Assembly: GCA_933207985.1 (NCBI GenBank)
Contig: OW240914.1
Coordinates: forward strand, 202,053,402-202,117,401
Origin: Pelobates cultripes
Lineage: Eukaryota > Chordata > Amphibia > Anura > Pelobatidae
Direction of reading: 5' to 3'
DNA: 64,000 nucleotides
In this document: positions 23,691 through 35,130 of the stretch, piece by piece
How positions within the stretch are numbered: the first letter of the stretch is position 1
How the letters are laid out: each line of letters begins with the position of its first letter
Position numbers and translations under genes: made by a program
The notes under the pieces: generated by a model
Seen by the model: the letters and a program-made list of their open reading frames with translations, nothing else
The model's database searches: none
Told to the model about the DNA's origin: nothing

Positions 23691-23984
23691 CATATGTCAG
23701 GTGTCAATCCATATTCATTGTGATATAGGAATGTTAGGTGATTTCTGCCCTTTATGGATTAAAACCAGACTCTGTATCAACTGTGTAATTTTCCATGGGA
23801 GTTTTGCCATGGATCCCCCTCCGGCATGCACAGTCCAGGTGTTAGTCCCCTTGAAACAACTTTTCCATCACTATTGTGGCCAGAAAGAGTCCCTGTGTGT
23901 TTTAAAATTCGCCTGCCCATTGAAGTCAATGGCGTTTCGGGCGGTTCGCCGGTTCGCGAAAATTTCGGGTTCGCGACATCACTA

Positions 23985-24047
23985 CACATGACATGTGTGA
24001 CATGTCATGATTCCCTTTTATTCCAGAAGTTTGGTCCTTAAGGGGTT
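23985..24047 (-). mobile_element. Half of a TTAA-type MITE
   Basis: The sequence from cacatgacatgtgtg to ccttaaggggttaa is the reverse of the complete MITE at 29688. Its missing half is not found at 16137, on the other side of the composite element. Confidence 0.75.
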
Positions 24048-25125
24048 AAGCATAATGATGAAAATCAAATCAAATAACGTATACAGTTAAAAGCACACTC
24101 TGTGCATAAGTGTAAAGCAGTATATTAATGCATACATTAAAACATATCAATGACGGACCGCCTGGCACCCTGACCAGGTAACTCTATCAATTGCTGCTTC
24201 CTAGTACTTGTGAGCACCGTAAGCACCGCACTGGAACACCATAACCCCCGTAAAACCGCCGCAGCTAGGTTGGGGTCTCGCTGTACTCCACCTACCCTGG
24301 ACGCAAGACCAGGATTCAGCTTCCCTGTAGATAGACCTCTCCTAGTCCAGAGAGTGAAACAGGCTGCTCTTACAAGAGACAAACAAACTAACGAACATAG
24401 TCAATAGTCTTACCCTGGAGCTTGTTCCCCTTGTTCGTGGGAACGTTTCCACCGAACAGTGACTTCTTAATTGTTATAAAACCGAACAAAGGCGATCATG
24501 GAAGTCCAGCAGTGTTCGGGAGTTTTTAGTGTCCGAAAATAGTTCCACGAACTCGACGACCAAACACCGCTGCCTGGTTTCATGCAAACAAGATGGCCGC
24601 CAGCTCGTGGTCATCCATAGCAATTGCGGCCACCCAGACGAAAACATAGAACACTGCGGTGGAAATTGCTACAAAGTAGCAATTAGGCTTAACAAGCTCC
24701 AGGGTGGTCTCCGGTTCGTGCAGCTGTTAGGTTCCCGAACCAAATATAAAATCCCACAAACCAAATATAAAATCCCACTGTTCACATAGTTTTTAAAGGT
24801 CCCGGAGTCTTTTGGTAAGAGGCTGGCCAGCAGGCCCCTCCAAGAACACGTGACGAGGCTCAGTTCGTTACAATATCCTGGGCAGTAATACCATGCCTAA
24901 AAGATAAAATAGAAAAAAACACACATAGTGTGAACTGTATACACAAAAGCAGGTGGAATAGAACTAGGACTCTCACTCACATGATTCAGAGCTGTACCAG
25001 GCTCTGTATAAATGGCGCACGGGTGCCTCTTAGGGCTAAAACTATCCAAGTTTCAAGGATGAGGACTCCATGTAGTTCCACACAAATATTTATTGTAACA
25101 AGATTAAAATATACAGGAAGAGGAT
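24048..25125. other. Unidentified, hairpin-bearing repeat-like DNA
   Basis: taccctggagcttgtt (about 24412) and aacaagctccagggt (about 24690) form an inverted repeat around a block (24505-24740) resembling the one at 22760-22860: a (c)agcrgtgttc start, accgctg and agatggccgcc. It looks like a diverged copy of the same module. No coding. Confidence 0.4.
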
Positions 25126-26090
25126 TAAAAAAAACTATATATACATAGATCTCACTGGCTACTAGTAGGATGGTTTAGGGGCTAAATTGTAAATATATGT
25201 GTCCTTACCACCTAAAAAAGTAACCCAGGAGTCAGGTAGGAATAGTAGAGCAAAGATAAAAGATACAGCAGACGCGTTTCGGCTTTTCCAGCCTTCTTCC
25301 AGTGCTGTCCAACTTCCTTCACCACTGTGGTATATATACAGAAAACGTCCGAACAGGTGTAATTCATTTCCGGACAATATTGTTCATGTGATGTAATTTC
25401 CAGATCTTTCTGACGACGTAGTTCCGGTTTTTGCTATTCTCCGGATCCCTGTCGTGAAACGCACATCTGGAATGCAGCGTCACTAAAGTACTTCCTGTGA
25501 CGCGTGCAGTAGAAACACTGATCAGCATTGTAATGTTTAAAGGGTCCCAAAAGTCCTCTGACATGCACAGAAACAAAATAAACACATTGTGATATATTTA
25601 AAAAAAAATATCAACATAAAAGAAAAACGAACAGAGAATAAGGCAATCAAAAAAGTACATAAGTATATTTATATATTTATAGACAATTAATAGGCATGCA
25701 TATAATATTTAAAAGGCATACATAAAAAATATATACATAGAACATACCAAATTGTTTGGCAGACTTCTATTTAAAATAGGAGAGAAAAGGGGAAATGTCA
25801 GAATTAATATGGAAAATAGGGTGTAAAAACTATTACCTCTTTAATGTAATAAAATTACAGTATCCAATACAATACATATATAAAAGAGGGTATATGTAAT
25901 TAAAAATGAAAATGCAAACTCAAAATCTATATTTAGTCCATTTGGAAACAAAGTATCTACATTAAAAATACATTTGCACTCCACCTTTGCAAGTTCTTTA
26001 AAATTATTCACCCCGGTCCAATTTTTTTATTTTTTAAAAACCACCATACATGATAAAAGTGAGGGATCACTCCCATGTTTTTTCAGGAAA
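25126..26090 (+). repeat. Left inverted arm of the Penelope-like element
   Basis: From actatatatacatagat through ctactagtaggatggttt and gcagacgcgtttcggc to gatcactcccatg, the sequence is mirrored at 28975-30163. Confidence 0.85.
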
Positions 26091-26610
26091 GTGGGCTGAG
26101 ATTAATATACCCCCTCTGGATATTACCTACTTGTTCGCCAATTCTAACTTTAAAAGCCCTTGTGGTCATACCTATATATGGTAAACCACATGGGCACCAG
26201 AGGAGGTATATGACATTAGACGATTGGCACGTTAAAAGTTCTTTAATTTTAAAAGTTTTTCCTGGGGAGAATGAGTTAAATTCCGTACATTTTTGTTTTT
26301 TAAAAATATTTTTTTTACACGCTGAGCAAGATTTGCATGAAAGAAACCCCACCTCTCTACCAAAAACAGTTAATGGATGTTTCGTGTCTTTAATATAGCT
26401 CCTCATTAAATGCTGTTTCAAATTTCTCGCTCCTCTGTAAATAATATGTAGGTTTTCTCCCAAAATATCTTTCGAATTTGGATCTGTTTTTAAATTATGC
26501 CAGTATGTATTTATGACATGTTTAATCTGTTTATGCTTTTCATTATAGTCCAGAATAAGAGGTATATCAGTTTTCCCTTCATTGCAGGATTTATTTTTAT
26601 CTCTAATCAA
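26083..26610 (-). pseudogene. GIY-YIG endonuclease domain of the Penelope-like element
   Basis: 175 open codons. A cysteine motif (CKSCSACKK, residues 92-100) precedes the GIY-YIG core at residues 133-150 (VIYLLWCPCGLPYIGMTT), followed by an arginine helix (RAFKVRIGEQ). In this family a His commonly follows the Glu there; here it is Gln. The nuclease would nick target DNA for reverse transcription. Confidence 0.88.
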
Positions 26611-26849
26611 CTTAGGTTTGTTTAGAATGGTTTTTCTCTCAATGGTTTATTTCCCTAATACATTTCATGTGGGTCATATTGTTTTTCCACTAGTCTCCTC
26701 TTTAAAAATTGTGCTTGATCCTCAAATACACGTTTGTCGCTGCAATTCCTATAAAGTCATAATATTTGGCCCTTGGGTATATTCTGTAACTACGGGCTAT
26801 AATGACAGCTTGCGGTATCGATAAAACCATTCACATCCACTGTTTATAT

Positions 26850-27735
26850 ATATTTCGATATCTAAAAAGTGGAGATTCTTTTGGCTATATTCACTAGTAA
26901 AACTGATCCCTATCTTGTTATTGTTAATATTATTTAAAAAACTTTATAGGGAGTTTTCATCTCCCTTTCAAATAAAAAGATGTCTATAAATCTACTAGAT
27001 TTCGACTAGATTTTGCGCCCAGCTGACGTCCTGGGATAAAAGATACTTGGCGCAAATCTACACCCCATAGCCGTGCCCTTTAATTGTTGAAAGAATTGAT
27101 AATCGAACCAGAAAAAGTTATTGGATAAAATTAGTTTGTTACTGTCCAAAATAAATTCAGCTTGTTCTGTTTTGATCCCGTCATCCTTTTAAAAAAAACT
27201 TTCCTCTGCTTTACAACCCAATTCCTGTAATATGCTGGTATATAAACTTTCGACATCGCAAGTGACTAGATAAAAGGAATCTTTCCACTCAACTCCCAGA
27301 AGTAACTCTAGAAGTTGAGTTGAATCTCTCAAATATGCCGGTTGGGAAATTACATGAGGCTGTAGAAGTTTATCCACATACTCTGATAAATTACTAAGGA
27401 GTGAAAGCACCCCTGACATTATAGGTCTACCTGGTGGGTTTTTAGCATCCTTATGGATTTTTGGAAGGGTGTAGAATACTGGGACTCTCTGATTTTTAAC
27501 ATTCAAATATTGGTATTCTTCCATATTTAGAATACCCAGTATTCTACCCATATCCAACAATAAAGAGTATTCTGTTTTAATTTCTCCAGTAGGATCATTT
27601 TTTAGCTTTTGGTATGTAGATGCATCATTAAGTTGTCTATAAATCTCATTAAAGTAAATTTCTTTAGTTTGTATTACCACTCCCCCGCCTTTGTCCACTG
27701 GTTTAATTATAATATTTTTATCTGCCTGGAGTTGT
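26850..27735 (-). pseudogene. Reverse transcriptase of the Penelope-like element, catalytic motif lost
   Basis: Motifs in order: IIIKPVDKGGG, YTLPKIHKD, PGRPIMSG, LVTCDVESLYTSI (first catalytic Asp), then after frameshifts QLKGTAMGCRFAPS and FLDIEIYINSGCE. At about 26980-26990 the F-x-DD box reads RFID-IF: a small deletion removed the second aspartate and shifted the frame. Confidence 0.85.
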
Positions 27736-28314
27736 TTAATGGCTAACTTTTGTTTAGCATTGAGATTATAATTTTTTTTAATTTTTTTTTTTTTTTAAAT
27801 CATCAATTACCAACCTTTCAAAGACCTTCATTCCCTCCATTAAAAAATTGTTTTGGAAAAAAATGGGATTTCTTTTTAAGAGCAGTATGTGTAAATTCCT
27901 TTTGGGTCAATTCATGAACTGGTTCCTCTTGTGTTAACTTATTAAAAAAAATGCTTAATACATAACTTTCTCAAAAATGTATGTATATCTATAAATGCAC
28001 TAAAAGGTTCATTAAAACAAAAAGGGACAAACTTAAAACCTCTTTTTAAGACTTCAATTTGTGTTTGATCTAAAATTTTGTCTGTTCAGTTAAAAATGCC
28101 TATTGTTCCAATGTCTTGCCTTTTTTCTTCTCTCAATAGTTCGCCCTGCTCTAACTCCTCTCCTACTTTTTGCGATTTCTTTTTCGAGGAGTAATCAAAA
28201 TTTCTCTCCTCATAGGTCCTTTTCCTAAAAAAAAGAGGGAGATGATTGGAATTTACAGGATCCTCATGGAGAGATCTATGTTTATTTGGATGTACAAATT
28301 TAACACCTATTTCC

Positions 28315-28755
28315 TCACGATTGGCTCCTTTCCTTTGGGGTAACTTTTTCTCTCCTTTCCCAATATTTCTTTTTTGGACTTGAATCCATATGACTTTGAA
28401 AGTTCCTGGATGAATTCCTCCTTTGAATAGGAGGAAGATTCATCAGAGGAAAATCTCTTTTCTGAAAATCAGAGCTGAATTCTTGTTTTTGAAATTTACG
28501 AGCAAAGGACCGAACTTGATTAGTAGTATAGTTGTTTTTATCTCTCATAAATTTTCTCTTTTTAATGATCACTGTTTCTTGTTCTACTTTGTAAATGTTT
28601 TCTTTTACTTTTTCTAAAGCTGTCTCTACTTTTTCACAACCTGTTAGTGGTTTCAATTTCTCTTTAATCTCATTAATTTTAATGTCTATCTGAATCATAT
28701 TTCTCTTTCTCTGTTGGATGATGATTTTCATCATCCTCACAGAGAAACATTCCAA
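28315..28755 (-). pseudogene. N-terminal ORF of the Penelope-like element
   Basis: 146 open codons, very rich in Lys, Arg and Gln, with a coiled-coil-like middle (CEKVETALEKVKENIYKVEQ). It lies directly upstream of the RT on the same strand, where this family has a poorly conserved N-terminal region. The 27736-28314 interval joining them is broken by stops. Confidence 0.55.
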
Positions 28756-28974
28756 TGCAGCATTCCCTATGTCTAAAAAATTCGAATCAACCCTATCAAA
28801 TGTAGATATTTTTAAAAAATCATAGCCCTGTAGGTGTAATATGGTTTTCTAGATATTTTTCCATAGTGAAAATTTCCCATTTTATTTTTGTTTCTTTCAC
28901 AAGCAATTTTTGTAAATCTTGGCATGTATAATCAAAATTTTCTTCTTTAAGTTTTGTAAATTCAGGTTCATATT

Positions 28975-30163
28975 CAAACCTATGGGAGAAAAACATGGGA
29001 GTGATCCCTCACTTTTATCATATATGGTGGTTACAAAAAAAAAAAATTGGAGAGGGGAGAATAATTTTAATGAATTTGCAAATGTGGAGAGCAAATGTAT
29101 TTATAATGTAGATACTTTGTTTTTGAATAGACTAAATATAGATTTTGAGTTTGTCCATTTTTTGTAGTTTTAATGCATTTTGACAAAAAAATCTTCCTTT
29201 TATATAATACATTTATATTATTTTTTATTTTATTTTTTATATTTATTTTTTATATCTTTTTTATATATTCATCTAAATATATTATTAGTTTTTTAGGCTG
29301 CCTCCAATCTTTGCATTTTCATTTTTAATTACATATACCCTCTCTTATATATGCATTGTATTGGATACTGTAATTTTAATTTATTAAAGAGGTAATAGTT
29401 TTTACTCCCTATTTTCCATATTAATTCTGACATTTCTCCTTTTCTCTCCTTTTTCAAGTAGGAGTCTGCAAAATAAATTGGTATGTACTATGTATGTATT
29501 ATTTATGTATGCCTTTTAAATTTTATATGCATGCCTATTAATTATATATAAGTGTATATAAATATGCTTATGTACTTTTTCGATTGCTTTATTCTCTGTT
29601 CGTTTTTCTTTTATGCTGAAATATTTTTAAATATATCACAATGTGATTATTTTGTTTCTGTGCATGTCGGAGGACTTTTGGGACCCTTTAACCCCTTAAG
29701 GACCAAACTTCTGGAATAAAAGGGAATCATGATATGTTACACATGTCATGTGTCTTTAAGGGGTTAAGCATTAAAATTCTGATCAGTGTTTCTACTGCAC
29801 GCAGCGCTGCGTTCTAGACGTGCGTTTCACGACAGGGATCCGGAAAATAGTGAAAACCAGAACTATGTCATCAAAAAGAGCTGGAAATGACATCACATGA
29901 ATAATAATGGCCGGAAATGTATTACACCTGTTCGGACGTTTTCTGTATATATACCACAGTGGTGGAGGAAGTTGGACAGCACTGGAAGAAGGCTGGAAAA
30001 GCCGAAACGCGTCTGCTGTATCTTTAATCTTTGCTCAACTATTCCTACCTGACTCCTGGGTTACTTTTTTAGGTGATCAGGACACATATATTTACAATTT
30101 AGCCCCTAAACCATCCTACTAGTACCCAGTGATAGCTATCTATATATAGTTGTTTTTTTTTTT
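28975..30163 (-). repeat. Right inverted arm of the Penelope-like element
   Basis: Reverse complement of the left arm with indels, and with an 80-bp MITE inserted at 29688. It is longer because of the MITE and of an AT-rich expansion around 29180-29280. Confidence 0.85.
29688..29767. mobile_element. TTAA-flanked MITE inside the right arm
   Basis: TTAA, then ccccttaaggac ... tgtctttaagggg, then TTAA. The matching place in the left arm (near 25535) has ...gttTAAAgggtcc with a single TTAA-type site and no insert, so the two arms give a filled and an empty site. TTAA targeting suggests piggyBac-type mobilisation. Confidence 0.85.
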
Positions 30164-31149
30164 ATACCAGATGTAATTTTCAAATTGGTCAGAAGAGGGC
30201 AGCCTAGATCACTGTATGAACCTACGTTAAATGTGTATGTTATTGTAATGTAGTGACATATTTATATGCCTGCTTTAATTGTGTTTTGGGGGTATGTATA
30301 ACTAAATTATGTAGTATTTTGAAAATTCCATAATTAGGAGAAATGGCTTATACCTCAGTCACCTATAGGCCAGAATCCTTTTAATCCATTCAAATCATGT
30401 ATTTAGAATCTTCATAACAATGTGTGTTAATAAATGTAACAATTGTCAAATCACTGTTGTTAAAAGTATCCATAATGAAAGTAAGAAACTGGTGATGGAA
30501 GCTTGACTGGTGGGAGTGCAAGAGGAGAGGGATACCTCTCCGCCTGTCTAGAATACCCACAATCGCCTAAATTCCCTTGTCAGTTCTCTACAGTTTCTGG
30601 TAAAGTGAATAACTTAATCTGTATGCATCTTAATAATAATAATAAAAAAAAGTAAATTAACACTAGCCACATGTTCCATTCAATTAATATAAATTAATGT
30701 GGAACACACCAAATACATTTTATAGCTTTATCTCTATAACATCATTGCATAATGCAGGTGGTGTAAAGTAAAAGAGTGAATGATTAAAACAAAACGTGTA
30801 TTACCTGCTAGCACTTATTGAGAGGTGCAGTAAAAATGTCTGTCGGCTCAAATTCTGCATATAGTCTAAATTTGAAAGTGGTCCGAACAGAGCCGAGAAC
30901 ATTTGTTTTTATGTTGAAAATGTTACAACTATAGGGAAGATTAATCACAATATTGTGTTCTAAAATACAAAAACAATTGGAACTTACTGGCGCATTGGTG
31001 ATTCCTTCCCCTTTAGCATATTGCACCTGGGGCCAGCCCAAGGCACTGTGCTGCCTGGGACCATAGATGAAATGCCCCCCCCCCCCCTAAAAAAACAAAC
31101 AAAAAAAACGCTCTCCAAAACACGCTTACATCCATTAATTTATGCGGTG
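30164..31149. other. No recognised feature
   Basis: AT-rich DNA with a C-run at 31076-31087 followed by an A-rich stretch. Nothing supportable as a gene. Confidence 0.5.
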
Positions 31150-32076
31150 TGTAATTAATGAAGTCTCTGAGCTTGTGTATTGTATGTAGAGTGTGTAATG
31201 GATGCAGTGTTTGTTTGTGTACTGGATGCAGTGTATGTAGTGCTAGCAGTGTCTGTGTTTGTGTAGTCAATGCAGTGTGTGTTTGTGTAGTCAGTGCAGT
31301 GTGTGTTTGTGTAGTGGATGCAGTGTCTGTGTTTGTGTAATGGATGCAGTGTGTGTGTTTGTGTAGTGGATGCAGTGTGTGTAGTGGAAGCAGTGTGTGT
31401 GTTTGTTTAGTGGATGCAGCGTATGTCTGTGTAATGAATGCAGTGTGTGTCTGTGTACTGGATGCAGTGTGTGTGTTTGTGTAGTGGATGCAGTGTGTGT
31501 AGTGCTAGCAGTGTCTGTGTTTGTGTAGTGGATGCAGTGTATGTCTGTGTACTGGATGCAGTGTGTGTGTTTGTGTACTAGATGCAGTGTGTGTTTGTGT
31601 AGTGGATGCAGTGTCTGTGCTTGTGTACTGGATGTAGTGTGTGTAGTGCTAGCAGTGTCTGTTTTTGTGTAGTGGATGCAGTGTATGTCTGTGTAGTGAA
31701 TGCAGTGTGTAGTGGATGCAGTGTGTGTAGTGGATGCACTGTGTGTAGTTGAAGCAGTGTCTGTTTTTGTGTAGTGGATGCAGTGTATGTCTGTGTAGTG
31801 AATGCAGTGTGTAGTGCTAGCAGGGTTTGTGTTTGTGTAGTAGATGCAGTGTGTGTTTTGTGTAGTGAATGAAGTGTGTGTTTGTGTAGTGAATGCAGAG
31901 AGTGTGTAGTGGATGCAGTGTGTGTTTGTGTAGTGAATGCAGAGAGTGTGTGTAGTGAATGCAGTGTGTTTGTGTAGTGGTTGCAATGTCTGTGTGTGTA
32001 GTGTATGCAGTGTGTGTTTGTGTAGTGCATGTAGTGTCTGTGTTTGTGTAATGAATGCAGTGTGTGTATGTGTAGT
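31150..32076 (+). repeat. GT-rich minisatellite, left part
   Basis: Tandem of gtagtggatgcagtgtgtgt units of about 20-30 bp with higher-order groupings (for example tagtgctagcagtgtctgtg recurring). It continues at 34506 after the hAT-type insertion. Long Thr/His-rich open frames on the minus strand are artefacts. Confidence 0.95.
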
Positions 32077-33423
32077 CAGGGGCGTACCTAGAGCATTTGG
32101 CACCCGGGGCGGATCCTGTGCTTGGCACCCCAAAAACAAAAAAAAAACCTGTAAAAAATGTTAAAGGTTTTATTTCTTTTATTTTTACAATTTGTAAACT
32201 TTGCAAAACCGCTGTCAGCCCCTCCTACAAAACCCTTGTCCTGCCCTGCCCCTCCTACAAAACCTCTGTCCTGCCCCTTCTACAAATCCTGTACTGCCCC
32301 ATCTACAAAACCCCCGCAACCCCCTTCCACAAATCCCCTGCTTATCCCCCCTTATGAAGACTCCTGTCCCAATACAAAACCCCCACCCCCTTCTACAAAA
32401 TCCCTGCAGCCCCACACACACATTTACAGGCAGACAGTCACACACTCAGTTACAGACACAGTCACACACTCAGTTACAGACAGACAGTCACACACTCAGT
32501 TACAGGCAGACAGTCACACACAGTCACAGGCAGACAGTCACACATACACATTTCCTCCGTGCGGCCAGTTTATCAGCTGTTTGCTTGAGTGAGCTGTACT
32601 GGCTGCACGGCACCCTAACTACCATGGGACACTGTGCGGCCACAGCTCACACAGCCCCCTCCAGCCAGGGCCGGTACAAGGATTTTTGCGCCCTAGGCAA
32701 AAGTAAAGTTTGCCGCCCCCCATGTGACATCACAATGCCCCACCCATATGATTTGCCATGTTAACTAACGCCAGTGCTGCAGTGCCGCCGTGTTTACATT
32801 AAAAGGCCTGCAGGGACAGGCTATAGACACCAGAACCACTACATTAAGCTGAAGTGGTTCTGGGGACTATAGTGTTTCTTTAAGGTGAGGTAAATTAGAG
32901 CTTAGTGCCACGAATAATATACTAGATTGCCTACTTACAACCAGATGAGGATGATGATGGGCTCTAGCTGCAGTCTGGCTCCACTGGTCTGGTGCAGAAC
33001 AGGCTCTCTGGAGGCGGTTTGTAACTGTGGTCACAAAAATCAATGTTCTGGGAGAACGGGAAGCAGCTCCATTTTTTGGGGGTCCTTTACACAGCTCAAG
33101 GTCTGGGTCCCAGGGTCCACCTTCATGTTCCACCAATGAGTTTGTTCACAGGGGGTGGAGTGTGTAGGGGATGTCCTGATATGTGTGTAAGGAATGCATT
33201 GTGTGAAATTGTGTTTGTATGTGTAAGGACTGCAAGGTGTGTTTCTGTGTATGTATGGGATGCATTGAATGTGTGTAAGGGGTGCATTGAGTGTGTGTAA
33301 TGAATGCATTGTGTGTTTCTGTGTGTGTAAGGGATGCATTGTGTGTAACGGTTGCATTGCTTGTGTATGTGTGTCTGTGTGTTTTTCTGTGTGCAAGGGG
33401 TGCATTGTGTGTATGTGATGAAA

Positions 33424-34085
33424 GTCAATCTCTCCTCCCGCTCCAATTTCCTTCTCCTCCTCCCAATTTCTCTTTCTCACCCCCCTCCTAATTTCTCTCT
33501 TACCCCCGCTCCTATTTTCTCTCACCCACCTTCTTTTTCTTTCTCACCCACCCCCCCTTTTCTCTCTCTCACCCCCCCCCTTATTTCTCTCTCACCCCCC
33601 TTATCTCTCTCTCTCACCCCCCTTATTTCTCTTTCTCACCCCCCTTATTTCTCTTTCTCTCACCTTATTTCTCCTCTCACCCCCTTATTTCTCTTTCTCA
33701 CCCCGTTTCCTAACCTCCCACCCCCTCTTGGTTCTCTTCTCCACCCCCCCTTATTTCTCTTTCTCACCCCCTTATTTCTCTTTTCACCCCTTATTTCTCT
33801 TTCTCACCCCTTATTTCTCTTTCTCACCCCTTGTTCTCTTTCTCCTTGCCATTTCCTCTTTCCTCACCCCCTTTCTCTCTCACCCCCCTTGACTTCTCTT
33901 TCCTCACCCACACTTATCCTCTCTTTCTCACCCCCTCTTATTTCTTTTCTCACCCTCTCTCACCCCCTTATTTCTCTTTCTCACCCCTTATTTCTCTTTC
34001 TCACCCCTCTCTCACCCCCATTTCCCTCTCTCACCCCTTATTTCTCTCTCACCCCTCCTCCTTCTTTCTCCCCCTCCCCCCTACC
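33424..34085 (+). repeat. Polypyrimidine minisatellite (~660 bp)
   Basis: Almost pure C and T on the plus strand, with variable units like tcaccccttatttctctttc. Strand asymmetry is extreme. The 280-codon Ser/Pro/Leu/Phe frame over it is a by-product. Confidence 0.95.
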
Positions 34086-34140
34086 TCCCTGTAGCGTGGC
34101 CGAGCCCTGTATAGTCCGCGGGTACAGGGAGCTTTTGTTT

Positions 34141-34208
34141 CCTGTACCCGGCGGACTAACAGGAAGTGCACACTCAGTGTGCACTTCCTGTTAGTCCGGC
34201 CGGGTACA
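34141..34208. repeat. Large palindrome (cruciform-capable)
   Basis: 34153-34197 is a perfect inverted repeat: 22-base arms (ggactaacaggaagtgcaca + ct) around a single base. It extends outward through gtacccggc/ggccgggtac with one unpaired base. More inverted repeats follow (gacaggaggga/tccctcctgtc, about 34260-34296). Confidence 0.92.
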
Positions 34209-34505
34209 GGAGACAGCTGCTCTCTGTACCCGTCGGACCATGCTGCAGTGAGGGAGCTGACAGGAGGGATCGCTCAGCGTTTCCCTCCTGTCAGCCCCTC
34301 TCCCCATGCTGCGCCCGGGCGGTGCGGTCTGCCCTCATGGACGCACCGTCCGGGCAAAGCTGCAGCCGCCTGAGGCTCAATACAGAGCGCTCGGGCGGCT
34401 GCAGCATGGGGGGTGGGGGGGGCGGCGGGGCTGGTCATGGCACCCCCCACCCGGCTGGCACCCGGGGCGGACCGCCCCCCCCACCCCCCCCTTAGTACAC
34501 CACTG

Positions 34506-34915
34506 TGTGTAGTAGATGCAGTGTCTGTGTTTGTTTAGTGGCTGCAGTGTGTAGTGGAAGCAGTGTGTGTGTCTATGTAGTGGATGCATTGTCTGTGTAG
34601 TGGATGTAGTGTGCATCTATGTAGTGGATGCAGTGTCTGTGTTTGTGTAGTGGATGCAATGTGTGTGTTTGTGTAGTGGATGCAGTGTGTGTGTGTATCT
34701 ATGTAGTGGATGCAGTGTGTGTTTATATAATGGTGTGTACTGGATGGAGCACATGTGTGTTTGTATAGTGGAAGCAGTATGTGTATTTGTGTAGTAGATG
34801 CAATGTGTGTATTTGTGTAGTGGATGCACTGTGTGTATATAGTGGTGTGTACTGGATGTAGTGTATGTGTATTTGTAGTGGTGTGTACTGGATGTAGTGT
34901 TTGTAGTGGTATTTC
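34506..34915 (+). repeat. GT-rich minisatellite, right part
   Basis: Same unit as 31150-32076 (gtagtggatgcagtgtgtgt), split from it by the hAT-type insertion. Confidence 0.93.
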
Positions 34916-35017
34916 CCCCCTCCCTACCTCTTATCTATGGGCAAGATTCCCTGGTGGTCCAGTGGCACAGGAAGGTGTCTTGTGAAGAGGGGGCCCAGAT
35001 ATCTGATTCTCCGTCAC

Positions 35018-35130
35018 TGCCACCATGGGCCACTCGATCCACAACGTTGACATCAGCAAGCCGATGACCCACACAACACCATACACGCTGTCTGCCACCT
35101 GCCCTGTACAGTGAAAACTGGGATTCATCC
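35018..35130 (-). pseudogene. Tc1 transposase fragment
   Basis: The minus strand gives the middle part missing from the 10690 copy (ADSVYGVVWVIGLLMS, WIEWPMVA; in another frame SQFSLYRAGGRQRV), matching 47690-47800. Both ends are abrupt; no terminal repeats. Confidence 0.8.

Larger units (their letters stand above)
25126..30163 (-). mobile_element. Penelope-like retroelement (GIY-YIG type) with inverted terminal arms
   Basis: Minus-strand order is an N-terminal ORF, reverse transcriptase and a GIY-YIG nuclease, between long inverted arms. Each arm carries gtttcggcttttccagccttc-type sequence near its outer third. This gene order and the inverted arms fit Penelope-like elements of the Neptune type known from fish and amphibians. 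All frames are broken. Confidence 0.88.
32077..34505. mobile_element. Non-autonomous hAT-type element, 2.43 kb
   Basis: Starts CAGGGGCGTACCTAG, ends CTTAGTACACCACTG (inverse CAGTGGTGTACTAAG). Both sides carry tgtgtagt (32069-32076 and 34506-34513), a perfect 8-bp duplication. The interior has 20-30-bp tandem repeats (32430-32540), a possible inner hAT end (CAGGGCCGGTACAAGG at 32666), a GT minisatellite (33170-33420), a long pyrimidine tract and a large palindrome. No transposase. Confidence 0.9.

Noticed and set aside
25400..25560. Hammerhead ribozyme in the Penelope-like arms
   Set aside because: Such elements often carry one, and fragments like ctgatcag and gtgaaac are present, but the exact CTGATGA core and the required pairing could not be found.
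31291..32206. Long Thr/His/Ile-rich open frames (up to 282 codons) on the minus strand
   Set aside because: They lie wholly in the GT minisatellite and exist in several frames at once; low-complexity artefact.
33352..34194. 280-codon Ser/Pro/Leu/Phe-rich open frame
   Set aside because: Translation of the polypyrimidine minisatellite.
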